64,000 nt of DNA from Megaustenia siamemsis (lineage: Eukaryota; Mollusca; Gastropoda; Stylommatophora; Ariophantidae), in contig JAVIAB010000092.1 in NCBI GenBank assembly GCA_032433765.1, forward strand, positions 104,941,779-105,005,778. The letters run 5' to 3'. The notes under the pieces were generated by a model, which was not told the DNA's origin, did not search any database, and saw only the letters and a program-made list of their open reading frames with translations. Made by a program: the position numbers and the translations under genes. Each line of letters opens with the position of its first letter. Position 1 is the first letter of the stretch. This document shows, piece by piece, positions 22,375 to 34,730 of the stretch.

Positions 22375-23392
22375 TATATGATGTTGGAAGCTATGAGACA
22401 GTGAAAACTATATGATGTTGGAAGCTATGAGACAGTGAAAACTATTTGACGTTGGAAGCTATGAGACAGTGAAAACTATTTGATGTTGGAAGCTATGAGA
22501 CAGTGAAAACTATATGATGCTGGAAGCTATGAGACAGTGAAAACTATTTGATGTTGGAAGCTATGAGACTGTGAAAACTATATGATGTTGGAAGCTATGA
22601 GACTGTGAAAACTATTTGATGTTGGAAGCTATGAGACAGTGAAAACTATGTGATGTTGGAAGCTATGAGACAGTGAAAACTATTTAATGTTGGAAGCTAT
22701 GAGACAGTGAAAACTATATGATGTTGGAAGCTATGAGACAATGAAAACTATTTGACGTTGGAAGCTATGAGACAGTGAAAACTATTTGACGTTGGATGCT
22801 ATGAGACAGTGTAAACTATTTGACGTTGGATGCTATGAGACAGTGTAAACTATTTGACGTTGGATGCTATGAGACAGTGTAAACTATTTAACGTCGGATG
22901 CTATGAGACAGTGTAAACTATTTGACGTTGGATGCTATGAGACAGTGTAAACTTTTTAATGATGGATGCTATGAGACAGTGTAAACTATTTAACGTTGGA
23001 TGCTAAGAGACAGTGTAAACTATTTAACGTTGGATGCTATGAGACAGTGTAAACTATTTAACGTTGGATGCTATGAGACAGTGTAAACTATTTAACGTTG
23101 GATGCTAAGAGACAGTGTAAACTATTTAACGTTGGATGCTATGAGACAGTGTAAACTATTTAACGTTGGATGCTATGAGACAGTGTAAACTATTTAACGT
23201 TGGATACTATGAGACAGTGACAACTATTTGACGTTGGAAGCTACGAGACAGTGTAAACTATTTAACGTTGGATATTATGATACAGTGTAAACTATTTAAC
23301 GTTGGAAGCTATGAGACAGTGTAAACTATTTAACGTTGGAAGCTACGAGACAGTGACAACTATTTAACGTTGGATTCTATGAGACAAGGATT
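22375..23392. repeat. minisatellite, 34-bp unit, about 30 copies, two variants
   Basis: The left half uses gagacagtgaaaactatttg with atgttggaagctat; the right half switches to cagtgtaaactatttaacgt with tggatgctat. The change happens near 22790 and mixed units appear again near 23215. Degenerate relatives extend left to about 22160. Confidence 0.93.
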
Positions 23393-23653
23393 GCTATTGA
23401 GGGTCGGTTGGTATGAGACGGTAAATGCAACTGGATGATAAATGCTGCTAAATTATGAAGGATCTGGATATGAAAAAGCAACTAATGTGTGAAGTTTAAT
23501 GGATAATGAATTTCTTCTCTTCTTCGATCAAAGCTCATTCAGACTGTGACTCCAGATTCTCTTATGAAGACAGCTGTCTGTCTGAGTGATAATGATTGAA
23601 TGCTAAAGACTACTTGATGATGAATAATATTGGATCGCAAATATTTTTGAATG
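23393..23653. other. no gene; short piece of repeat R end
   Basis: 23525-23600 contains agactgtgactccagattct and agctgtctgtctga, resembling the end of repeat R at 21585. Confidence 0.45.
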
Positions 23654-23665
23654 ATGAAAATAATT

Positions 23666-23926
23666 GGAAACCGCTATAGCTCAGTGGTTAGTGAACAGGA
23701 CTACGAAGTACAAGAGGTCGGATTCAATCCTGACTGACGGCTTCCCGGTTCACCCAGCCTTAAAAATGGGTAAAGGATTTTTTTCTGGGAAAGTAAAGCG
23801 CCATGGGCGTAATACCGACCACATTGCACCAAAAATCATGTGCTGAAAGTCTATAAAAATTATGGGCACTAACACCGTATTGCCTATACGCCACGTGGCG
23901 TGACAGAGTACTTTACTTTTTTTTTA
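23666..23926 (+). mobile_element. SINE-A copy, diverged
   Basis: The head ggaaaccgctatagctcagt and box B-like ggattcaatcc differ from the consensus; the body and tactttactttt tail are complete. Flanking 12-bp direct repeats have one mismatch: atgaaaataatt (23654-23665) and atgaaagtaatt (23927-23938). Confidence 0.9.
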
Positions 23927-23999
23927 ATGAAAGTAATTAGTAGGCCAATGATGATGATGATGATGAATTAGACGGTGAATGTGGGTGAATGAGCTAGTC

Positions 24000-24415
24000 T
24001 TAACATATTGGGTGCGAATCATGGACAGTAGGACAACAGACAAGAAAATCACTGGAGTCTGTTGTAGAAATGTGGTTTTACAGAAGAATGTTGAGAGTAC
24101 CATGGGCAGCTAAGAAGAGTAATGAAGATGTTCTGAGAGTAGTCAAAGCAAAAAGAAAGCTAATTTCCAATATTAGGAAGAAACAATCATCATTTTTTGG
24201 CCATGTAATGAGAAGAGAACAACTGGAATATATTGTAACAACTGGAAAAATTGAGGAACGAAGAGATAGAGGGAAGCAAATAGAAAAAATAACAGACAGC
24301 TTAAAAGAATGGCTTGGCGGAAGGTCAACAACAGAAATAATAAATAGCTGCCGAGATCGAAGGTTGTGGAGAGACATGATCACCTACGCCAGTAGGCGTT
24401 GATGATGATGATATT
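24000..24415 (+). mobile_element. LINE-2 3' fragment with (GAT)n tail
   Basis: An open frame of 110 codons (24070-24402) encodes RRMLRVPWAAKKSNEDVL, SNIRKKQSSFFGHVMRRE, DSLKEWLGGRSTTEIINS and RDMITYASRR, then a stop and gatgatgatgat. Its coding part is cleaner than the 16.3 kb copy. The upstream RT is missing because of 5' truncation. Confidence 0.87.
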
Positions 24416-25345
24416 ACATGTACTCATTGCTGCTGCCACTTCAATTGTAGGATCAATTATATAAAACGGACGTAAACATGAAGAAGAAAAAATATTGTAG
24501 AACTGCAAAAACACAAGTGTCTTCGACAATCATGCTGGAAGGATAGAGCATGTGATAGCTGAAATGACTGAAATGTTAGGTAGTCAACATGTTGAAAGGT
24601 TGAGAAAGAAATAGTGCACAGAGAGTGAGTGGGTGAGTGAGAGAGAGTGTGTTTGTGAGAGAGAATGAAAGCTATATAGTTAGTACTGGAAGAGGAAACA
24701 GGCGAATTAAGTGTAGGAGCGGGTGGGAGAGACTGGCAGGTAGAACGAACGGGACATGCTTTTAACAGGTGGAAACGAAAGTGGCAATGATTTATTAGCA
24801 CAAAGTCGAATGGAGAAAAGCACAGTTAAGTAGACACAGACCAGTTGAGTTGATTTTTACATCCGAGCCTCGATATAAAAAAAAGGTTGTGTTTAGACAG
24901 ATGACACCCGTGGATCTACAGCGGAAAGTTGACAATCAAGACCGAGCAATTTAAGGATAGGTTTAAGTGTGTAGGACATTGTAAGTTAAAACTGAGAATT
25001 TAATAATGTTACTAACATCTAATAGTGGTAACATTGCTACGTTAATATTCGAGAAGTGACTTCCTGGAATAATGAATCTTAGCAGCTGTAAGTGGGACTA
25101 GAATAAAATTAGTTGATAACAGAGGGACTGAAATCCTCAGGTAGAGTTTGGCGATATCATGTCCTGGTCAGCGTATTTCTGAATTAAGTTCAACTGTACA
25201 TAATATGACTGTATGAGAAGTTTACAGATTACAATATTTTTCTAAAGTGAGACAATGTCATGATGAATAAAGCCATTATGAATATCAATTTGACCTTGCA
25301 TTAACCGTTTAATGCTACCAATGGGTAGGGTTAGGCTCCTGGAAC
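24416..25345. other. no recognisable gene
   Basis: Unclassified; includes a purine-rich patch with gagagaga-like sequence near 24640. Confidence 0.5.
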
Positions 25346-25746
25346 CTAGATGCAAGATCAGTAAGAAAAATAACATCTACTGAGATGAAATGTGTTAGAC
25401 GAATGACAGTAAACAGCCTCAGAGATAAGATCAGAAATTAAGATCTGAAAATAAGCTAGGAATAGCCCCTGCCATAAAATATATAAAGAAACAACAGATA
25501 AAATGGTTTGGCCTTGTGACAAGGCAGACTGATAAAAAAAACAACACAACGCGCTCTCAATAAACGTTGCACGAATACCAGATCCAAGGGTCGACCACGA
25601 AAAAGATGGATCGATGGCATATTAAAAGCACTAGGAAACATAATAGCAGCAGAAGCGAATAGACGAGTAAAAGACAGGCAAATTATGTCTCCCCTCGACG
25701 CTGAAAGGCAAACGAGGAAGGAAATAAGAAGCAGATTAATATTTTA
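25346..25746 (+). pseudogene. decayed LINE C-terminal fragment
   Basis: Interrupted translations read EMKCVRRMTVNSLRDKIRN, IKYIKKQQIKWFGLVTRQ and a relic of SKGRPRKRWIDGIL. This is the usual order of the post-RT tail in EN/RT LINEs. Stops and shifts are frequent, so it is old. Confidence 0.65.
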
Positions 25747-25847
25747 AGACTTTTTATTTTTTTATTTATTCTTTACATTTTCTTTTATCCATTCGAGTGT
25801 AGAGGGGAGATAAAGGTTGTGGTTTTTTCGAAAATTCTCAAATGATG

Positions 25848-26130
25848 CTTTGGGGGGACTGATTGGTCTCGAGGCAAGACGCCAGCCTCGAGACAGAGAG
25901 GTTGTGGGTTCAAATCCCGGCTACACTGGTTGGGATTTTTATTTATGATTTCTCTCTGCGGCAACCGCCCTTGGTCTCAGCAGCGAGGCCCGGCTTAAAA
26001 CGTCAATTACTCATCGACGGAAAAAAAATATGAGTACCCCCGAAGTCGGATTTATCTGCCTGTGCGGCGAGAGACCCTGTGCGCACGGCTGCCAGGGAAA
26101 AATGGATTAACACGCAAAATTCAGTTCCTA
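25848..26130 (+). mobile_element. putative tRNA-derived SINE (SINE-D)
   Basis: A box B-like gtgggttcaaatcccggct follows an unusually long, perfect 10-bp stem (gtctcgaggc ... gcctcgagac) where an anticodon arm would lie. A GC-rich body follows (cggcaaccgccc, gcggcgagagaccctgtgcg) with no coding potential. It could instead be a diverged tRNA-like sequence. Only one copy is present here, so family status is inferred. Confidence 0.5.
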
Positions 26131-26292
26131 GTCTCTAGGGACTTCGTCAGAGGTAAAAGCTGGCGAACGAAAGGAAAAAAATATGATGTTGTGGCGTTTC
26201 TCTCATGTTGTCAGTTCATCTTTCTCTGGTCCTTCCTATTGTTCTTCTCCTTTCCACTCTTTTAACATATATGCTTTTCATGCTAAGAAATA

Positions 26293-26553
26293 AGGGAGCC
26301 GCGATAGCTCAGTGGCTAGTAAATCGGACAACAAAGTACAAGAGGTCGGGTTCGATCCTAATCGACGGCTTCCAGGTTCACCCAGCTTAAATGGTTACCG
26401 AATTTTTTTCTGGGAAAGTAAAGCGGTCTGGGGGTAATACCGACTACATTACCCCAAAAATCATGTGTCGAAGGTCTGTAAAAATTATGGTCACTAACAC
26501 CATTTTCCCTATACGTCACATGGCGTGACGGGGACTCTTTACTTTACTTTTTT
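26293..26553 (+). mobile_element. SINE-A copy, full-length
   Basis: The head gggagccgcgatagctcagt, box B-like ggttcgatcct, full body and tactttt tail are present. Flanking 13-bp repeats have one mismatch: atgctaagaaata (26280-26292) and atgttaagaaata (26554-26566). Confidence 0.92.
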
Positions 26554-26799
26554 ATGTTAAGAAATAGCACGACATTCTTTTTAGATGGGCAAGCCATTTC
26601 ATCTGTTGTTTCTTTATGTAGTTTGGAATTTGTTAGACTTGTTCATTGATTTTGTTTGTGTCACTTAATGAATTATGTGTGAGTAAACATTGTCATGTTC
26701 GCATTGTCAATAGCGAACTACAGTCAGAAGAGGAGTCGTGTGTTGCGATATCACTGACCATGTATAGATCCTGGCTTTGCAGGAAACACTACTATAATT

Positions 26800-27440
26800 G
26801 ATGCTAATGACAGATTGTAATGACAGACTGATCTTAACGACATATCCTAATGACAGCTCTTATTGTCAGAGCTAATGACAGACTGATCTTAACGACATAT
26901 CCTAATGACAGCTCTTATTGTCAGAGCTAATGACAGACTGATCTTAACGACATATCCTAATGACAGCTCTTATTGTCAGAGCTAATGACAGACTGATCTT
27001 AACGACAGGTCATAATGACAGATCCTAATGACGGATCCAAATATCATATCCTAATGAGAGATCCTAATGTCAGATCCTAATGTCAGATCCTAATGATTGA
27101 TCCTAATGGCAGATCCTAATATCAGATCACAATGGCAGATCCTAATATCAGATCACAATGGCAGATCCTAATATCAGATCACAATGGCAGATCCTAATAT
27201 CAGATCACAATGGCAGATCCTAATATCAGATCACAATGACAGACTGATCCTAATGGCAGATCCTAATATCAGATCACAATGGCAGATCCTAATATCAGAT
27301 CACAATGACAGACTGATCCTAATGGCAGATCCTAATATCAGATCACAATGGCAGATCCTAATATCAGATCACAATGACAGACTGATCCTAATGGCAGATC
27401 CTAATATCAGATCACAATGACAGATCACAATGACAGATCT
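26800..27440. repeat. composite minisatellite (57-bp and 26-bp units)
   Basis: It begins with three near-identical units of about 57 bp (gactgatcttaacgacatat, gacagctcttattgtcagag), then changes to a 26-bp unit (ggcagatcctaatatcagat plus cacaat). The latter is interspersed with gacagactgatcctaat spacers that form a higher-order pattern. All units share a gacagatcctaatg core. Confidence 0.93.
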
Positions 27441-28835
27441 TAATGATAAAGTGCAACTGAAATCTTCAATAGTAAAATGTTGGAGGAATTTGAAGAGCTA
27501 CGATGGAGCTGTTACATCATAAGAATGGTCGGTATTGAGAATACCATCACCCAGACCTCAGTATCTCGTGAGTAAAATGACTATTAAGGTTTGTAATTCC
27601 AAAGAACTTTTAATTGATCAAATAGACTACAATAGCACCGTGATGTTCCAGTGGGTGAAGCTTCTTAATCCACGTGCCACTATAGCCAAGATATTACAAA
27701 CAGCTGCACTGGTAAACAGCCATTAGAGACACAGTGAGGTTACGGTGGGACATTGTGGTCTTTACATCTGTGTGATTTTTACATCTGGCACGGTACTTGA
27801 TGATGATGTTTCATGTATAACACGGCATGTTTTGCCCAGTGCTTTTTTTTCAGGAAATGTTCTAAAAGTCAATAAGTCAATTTCCTGGTTATACTTGCTC
27901 TACGCTGCATTTTATTTATTTATTCTACAAACAGCATGTGCATGAGTATCTCCACTACCCCCGCTCCCACTCCTTTTTTAAAACCCTTCTTTAAAAAAAA
28001 AAAAAACCTATAAAATTAAATAATTAAAATTAACATAATTTTCAGTTTTATTTTCTGATGACGTACTTTCAAAGGGATGTAATACTAGAATTTCTTCCTA
28101 TCAAAATGTTATTAAATGGTACATAATTATATCCCTTGAAAGAGTAATATTTGCATCCAAGTTGGTTCAACATGCAGACACAGTGAACACTTCTTTGAGT
28201 TCAAATCTTCACCATTTCTCAAATATGCTACAATATTGTGTCTCATGACTGGAGTCGTACAGTTATCAACTGAAGACACTAACGATAAACGTTCAAACAG
28301 TTGTGAAGACTCAGTATCAATGCCATCCTTTGCAATGAACAATTATTGTAAATAACAGATTACCGTATGAACAGTGTTATTCACTTCTAGACTTGTGTTA
28401 TCTGGATTCTTGTTATTCGGACTCGTTTTCTCTGATTTAACAGCTAACAGATCACCAACTCATGTTATTGCGTAAAATTTGCAAAAAAGCCAGGTTTACG
28501 TGTCAATAATCAACACTACCAAAGTACAAAAGTTTTGCTTGCAAGTTTCTAATGGCAGCAAGTAGTGCGGTGTAATGTAAACTTCTACAGGGTATGGTTA
28601 CATCTTTTCAAAAAAGGAACACACAAAAATACTAGCGTTTCTGCCTGTATGCGGCCTTCCTCGGAAAACGAGAAAAAACACAACCGAACAAAGGAATAAA
28701 GATAAAATGTACATACAGGATAAGCGTGATAAGTCAAAGCAATTAGAGTTTAGATTTGCCTGTTCCGCTCATCATAGAATCAAGACCAAGAATTATCACA
28801 CAATGGAATTAGAATGCATATCAAATGAATAGTCC
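27441..28835. other. no recognisable gene
   Basis: Short frames at 27535-27945 (plus) and 28127-28342 (minus) show no family motif or clear splice context. A piece around 28600-28690 (tttctgcc...gcggccttcctcgg) resembles motifs common in animal retroelement ends. Confidence 0.5.
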
Positions 28836-29440
28836 TGGAGGACAGTTCAGAGCTAAAAATACCTTGGACATTCTATAACTAGTGATGGAAAATGTAAAAC
28901 TGAAATAAACAAAATAATAGGAATGGCAAAAAGTAATTTTAATACCATGAAAAATATACTCACATCAAAACAAATAATACTAAGGCTAAATCTAATAACT
29001 GCAAAATGTTATATCTTCTCAACATTCCTGTGTGTTGCAGAAGCATAGAGATTAGACAAGATAACAGAACAGAAAATAGGAGCCTTTGAAATGTGGATTT
29101 ATGAATGAGTTTGATGGAAAGAAAAGAAAACAAACGATGAAGCCTTAAAATAACTTAAAATTAATAGAGAACTACTAAATACAATTCAAACAAGACAAAT
29201 TATATTTTGGGGTCATGTTAAAAGACACAACAGCCTACTAAAAGTAATCTTGGAAGGGAAAATTTAAGGTAAAAGAGGCAGCGGCAGTCCAAAACTATCA
29301 TGGACGAGTAAAATCAAAAGATAGACAGGTCAGCCTATAACAACATGGACCATCAAAGCAAGAGACAGAGCGGAATGACGCTCCATGGTAGCCAACCTTC
29401 GATGCTGATACGGTACTCAATGAATAAATGTATGAACGTA
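28836..29440 (+). pseudogene. LINE-3 C-terminal fragment
   Basis: Broken frames give MKNILTSKQIILRLNLITAK, a CYIFSTFLC block, KEKKTNDEALK and IFWGHVKRHNSLL, then a relic of LSWTSKIKR. The same family is better preserved at 48.9 kb. Several in-frame stops are present. It ends in an AT-rich gaataaatgtatgaa tail. Confidence 0.72.
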
Positions 29441-29664
29441 CAATTAGTCATGTGACATAGTGTTGACGTCATGAAGATCTCCAAACTTACAAGTTTAGTA
29501 CGTGATCAGCAACATTGATGCGCTAGTAATAGCGCAGATTGATTTGTTGTTAAATGGCAACTTTTTTAGCAGGCAACTTTCTACAACAGTGATACCATGC
29601 TTGCTTTAAAGCATCTCGTTTGTCAGCATTCTGATTCATCAATATGTAAATTGTGCTTCCTCTG

Positions 29665-30495
29665 CGCGCTAGTGAAGATCAACACCTAGATCTTGTCGCA
29701 CTAGTAAAGATCATCACCTAGATCTCGTCGCACTAGTGAAATCAACACCTAGATATTGTCGCACTAGTAAAGATCATCACCTAGATCTCGTCGCACTTGT
29801 GAAGATCATCACCTAGATCTCGTCACAATAGTGAAGAAAACACCTAGATCTCGTCGCACTAGTAAAGATCATCACCTAGATCTCGTCGCACTAGTAAAGA
29901 TCATCACCTAGATCTCGTCGCACTTGTGAAGATCAACACCTAAATCCCATCGCATTAGTGAAGATCATCACCTCGATCTCGTCGCACCTGTGAAGATCAT
30001 CACCTGGATCTCGTAGCAATAGTGAAGATCATCACCTAGATCTCGTCGCACCTGTGAAGATCATCACCTAGATCTCGTCGCACCTGCGAAGATCAACACT
30101 TAGATCTGGTCGCAATTGTAAAAATCATCACCTGGATCTCGTCGCAATAGTGAAGATCATCACCTAGATCTCGTCGCACCTGTGAAAATCATCACCTAGA
30201 TCTCGTCGCAATTGTGAAAATCATCACCTAGATCTCGTCGCATTAGTGAAGATTATCGCCTAGACCTCGTCGTAATTGTGAAAATCATCACCTAGATCTC
30301 GTCGCAATAGTGAAGATCATCGCCTAGATCTCGTCGCAATTGTGAAAATCATCACCTAGATCTCGTCGCAATAGTGAAGATCATCGCCTAGATCTCGTCG
30401 CAATTGTGAAAATCATCACCTAGATTTCGTCGCAATTGTGAAAATCATCACCTAGATCTCGTCGCAATAGTGAAGATCATCGCCTAGATCTCGGT
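29665..30495. repeat. minisatellite, 32-bp unit, about 26 copies
   Basis: The unit is a variable ctagtgaagatcatcaccta plus gatctcgtcgca. Alternation of units with (a)gtgaagatcatcg and ttgtgaaaatcatcacc near the right end suggests a two-unit higher-order repeat. It is unrelated to the 32-bp array at 36.5 kb. Confidence 0.93.
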
Positions 30496-31874
30496 CACAC
30501 CAGCTTAAAATTATTCCCTACAAAACAAATACAATAATATTTGTTAATGCGGAACCAATGCTTCTGAATTTTTCAGTATTGCAATAAAACAAGTTTTCAC
30601 GTTTGATGTAAATAATGTATACACATTATATAAGAATGTACAATTCTAATTATGTGAGAGAATACATTGCCAAATCTTCACATTTCAACATGGATTGTAA
30701 TAACAAATGTATTTTATCATTATTGACGAAATCTTTAGAATTGTTAGACCCGATGGTTGCCCTTCACTTTGTATGAAATGATTCGCTGATTATCGCCTCG
30801 GAAGTTTCCCTCTATAATAATATTAATTTATTATTATTTGTCTCTGATTGCCCTACACTTCGCTTTAAAGATATATGTCTTTGTAGTTTGAGTTAATGTC
30901 GCGTGGACATTGAGTCATGGGAGATACAGCAAATGATAGCGACAGGTGACGAGCAATCTCAGTGAGATGCATAAAAGAATGTGAAGAGAAAAGGCACATT
31001 TCTTGGATAAATAAAAACAAAACAATGGACACGAGAGGTGATAGATCCGTCACAGTTTTTCCATGTAATGTTTGCGGACGAGTGTGCCTTTTTTCAATAT
31101 CGACAAGCATAGTCTTAACAGATGCTATATTGTAAAGAGCAAATCTTAAGTTGTGATAAAATCCAATGTTTTACGAGTAATTGATAACTATTGTGATATA
31201 CCTATCGCGATTTTAGAAAGTAAATGTGGAAGTAGAGCACTGTTCACCTCACCTTCTAAAATCTCACAGCCGGTTGTAGAGGACATTACACGATCAAAGG
31301 AGAGTAGGACATTATTTTTATATTACAGGAGCTTGTAGTTACCGGTTATTATGAGATTAATACAGGAAATGCTTTCATCAAACAAAACAAAGACATTGTT
31401 GGAGAAAAAAATTTAATTTATTGTTTATTAACGATATCATATGTAAAGATATTTAAATTATAGAATAAATTATATTAAATGATTACAATAGTTTAAGAAA
31501 AAATCATTAAACTTAAATACAATAGGACTCTTAAATTAAATTATGTTTCTATACAAAGTATTGTGGGAAAAAATGGCAGTCTTATGGCTCAGCTAAATGT
31601 ATTCAAATGTTCGTAAATGTGCATGTTCTGTTCAAAATTTGCACTCCACTTTAGTGAGCCAGTATTAGAGTTTTTTGTTTATAATAGTGTAGAGCAAAGT
31701 CACTTGATAATATAGCAGGTGTCAATTTTTAATAATGGTGGCAGAAATGTGAAACAAAATCAAGGTTTGTGTTAATTTCACAGCTTTGGAACAGAGGAAA
31801 TCAAATATGTTCCATCATTTGTAAAACCTTGGCGTGGACTACAGTGTTGTGAGTAGATTAATCGCGGGTAATTT
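30496..31874. other. no recognisable gene
   Basis: AT-rich sequence; no exon, RNA gene or repeat class supported. Confidence 0.5.
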
Positions 31875-32005
31875 ATTCCAGCGAAAACAGGTAGTCGGAG
31901 GCCAAGAATTTTGCGTACAAAGGACCATCGGCGACTCACCAAAATCATTCGGGATGGGCCAATGAAAAGTGTAGAAAACATACGGCAGCGCATGATCGCG
32001 TGAAG
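31875..32005 (+). pseudogene. possible Tc1-like transposase helix-turn-helix fragment
   Basis: One plus frame reads TGSRRPRILRTKDHRRLTK and IIRDGPMKSVENIRQRM before a stop. This resembles the second helix-turn-helix of Tc1-like transposases (GRPR...D.R.L...R.). No catalytic domain follows, so it would be a relic. The match rests on about 37 residues. Confidence 0.4.
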
Positions 32006-32439
32006 CACAGAACTATCGTTTTGACACTACTCAAGAATCATTTTTAAAAAGTGTGAACTGATATTCATTGATCATTGAAAAAAAAAGGAAGCTGGAAAAT
32101 AACTGAGATAATCTAATTCACAATTAATACAAGCCATTGTGGGAATGATGCTTCGCTGAAACCAGGCTTTCCTTGCTTGAAATAGACACAAATACGTCAT
32201 ATCGTGCGAGACCGCTGTTGAGTTAAACCTTGAGGAAATACAACAGTTTATTAGTGAATTATTAGCAGGTCATCATCATTGCAATTGAAACATGTCCATA
32301 GATGTTTAGATCCCCTGCTCGGCAAGTCTCGCAGCGTCTAGCGACTGATGGACTCTAGTTCTGTATTAGTTGATAAGTCCTCCTATACGCCTACTAAGCC
32401 CCATTTCTGGCTGCGCCCGTCTTAACTCCCATCTTTTTC

Positions 32440-34730
32440 ATCCGAACGAGTGATGGGGACGCACGGTTCTCGAAGTCATCTGCCTTTCACGCATCTCGGA
32501 GGGCACTATTGACGTCTGCCTGATCCATTGGTTGACCGACTTCAACGAGTGCACAGCTAGCCAACCTGTCCGCTCTTTTATTTCTCCGTACTCCCTTCTG
32601 TACAGGGACGTAGACAAAGGTGGCTCTACTATTACACTTCTGCAACCATTGCTGTGTACAAAGCTCGCCTACACGTTTCTTATTATGCTCATCGAATCTC
32701 TTAGTATACGGGCGTGGGTGTAGTTTTGTGACTCAAACAAGATGAATGACCTGGTCACTACCATCATCTCCATCGTCGTGCTACTCGTTGTCATAATGTA
32801 CGCAGTATTGTCTCCTTTGACTGTTCTGCCTGCTGGGCGTTCTGTAAATGGCCATGCACTTCTTTGATGTCTTATTACGGATCCGTCTGTAATAATAGAT
32901 GACTGCACCTTCCTCATTAGTGTTATCCCTGATGAGAAACGTTGACCTCCTAATTAACCCCGACTGGATTCTACTCTCTACATTTTTCTTGTCGAGTTTT
33001 ACAATAAACGAGAATGTATCACTGAATGGTGTAGGCACCGGTTTAATGATATCTTCTGATTATGCTACTCATGATTTGACTCATTTTAGCCTGTTACCTT
33101 TTCTTGTATTGAGCTTTTGGTGCGATGGATGCTATTTATCTGCACTTATCTTCAGGTTTGTTAGCGCCCTACAGATCTTTATCCTGTCATCCATGGTTGG
33201 AAAATTAAGAAGATATCTCATCAGAACGCAAGGTGTGTCCTTATACAACTTAAGTATATTTTAGACCCTTGTGTTGTTGTACACCATAAGTATTTTTTAC
33301 AACCTTGTATTGTACACCCCAAGTATATTTTACTCTCATGTGTTGTTGTACACCCCAAGATAAAGGTCATCGCTTCCTTTTGTACTTTCTATTCTGTCAG
33401 TATTTGTTGTACTGATAGTAGAGTTGCAATGACATACTCATTTGGTTCGAGAACCAGTCTCTGGAATAGAATGGTAACTAACCTCTGCTCAATGTTGACA
33501 GCTGCCATGACCTTCATGGCGTCTAGTCCTTTGTGGCCTTGTGTTGTCACATGGTCGACGTGGTCCCTAAAGCACATACTGCGATCAACCTCTCTGCGGT
33601 CACCTCATCAGCTGCCATTCGTACCAAAGGTGTTTACGTGTTAACATTATGATTATTAAGGAAAAACCATGCAAGTGATATTTTATGATGATAAGCCAAG
33701 GTACCTGATAGTCCATACTAAGAAGAGATGCGATCGAGTTCGATTTCCAGTTTTTAGGCGATTACCCTCGTCTGTCTGCCTCTTCCCTGTTGATATACCA
33801 TAATGTCATCAGCAAAAGTCTTAGTTCGTCTACTCCCATTCAGCTGTTACTTCGTTATCGTTACAGTGTACATGTTAATTAAGACTAGTGAACATTGTGG
33901 CACCACTGAATAAATGGATGTTGGCTTAGACGATCAAGTTCCACATCTCAGTATCACCTTTCTCTGAAACAGTGCGACAGCAGTCCATATGATGAGGAAG
34001 GGGTGCGCCACCTGTTTGATCATACACATGTTCGTCATACTGAATACACCATCTGGACCAGAAGCAGCGTTGTGTGACCTTTTAAGTGTTGGCAACGGTT
34101 ATGATTATGAGATCTTCTCCTAGCACACCATCCTTACACAATTCTGAGACTAAGCCCCTATCCTAATTCTTACAGCCTCATTTCTTTGGTCAGACTGTTC
34201 AATGTAGCGCGCAAGAAGGGTCATCCCCTTTCTGTCATTATATTTGTTTCATGCCTGGCCTGGCATTGACCTGACCTGCGTAGCCTCGCCTGCGTAGCCT
34301 GGTAAACCTATGTGTCGTGTTGTGCCATTCATGCTTTGTTGAAGGCGCTAGAATGTGGCAAGCAATTTTTTATGCAGCACACTTTTTTTTTTAAACAGAA
34401 ATCATTCCACTTGGCATCCTTAACCTGCTTACCACATAATTTAACGTGCATCATTTGATTGTCGACTTCTTCTTTCATACGCTTCAAGAGCTCATCAGGT
34501 AGTGTTCTTTCATTCTTTCTGGCTGGCTTTCTGCCATATCTTGGTCGTTTGTCTCTTGTTGCGCCAAGCTTCCTCGACCTCTACGTTCCAATAGGTCGGT
34601 TGCGTCTATCTCTCCTACCTCCTGCAAATGGCGCCCATTTTGCTATGTCTGATTTTGCCAAAGACGTTCTGATCTGTGTTCTTACAATTGAATGTATTGA
34701 GCTTGTTTTTCTAGCTTCCATTTCTGCCCT
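32440..34730 (-). pseudogene. decayed LINE with reverse transcriptase and RNase H domains
   Basis: Three blocks lie in polyprotein order on the minus strand. At 34730-34450 there is a linker-like basic segment (LAKSDIAKWAPFAGGRR). Near 33820-33780 the RT active-site motif appears as TFADDIMVYQQGRGRQTR. At 32890-32440 an RNase HI-like domain appears: ITDGSVIRHQRSAW (first Asp), SSTTMEMMVV (Glu), and VRRNKRADRLASCAL near its end. An RNase H domain after RT is typical of I/Loner-like and related non-LTR clades. The frame is broken repeatedly, so nothing functional is expected. This family differs from LINE-T and LINE-2. A roughly 43-bp motif repeats three times at 33255-33365. Confidence 0.75.

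Noticed and set aside
28127..28342. Minus-strand 71-codon frame considered as an exon
   Set aside because: No family motif, no convincing splice sites and no neighbouring exon in phase.
29665..30495. Regular direct repeats that might suggest a CRISPR array
   Set aside because: The 32-bp units are contiguous without spacers, and the genome is clearly eukaryotic.
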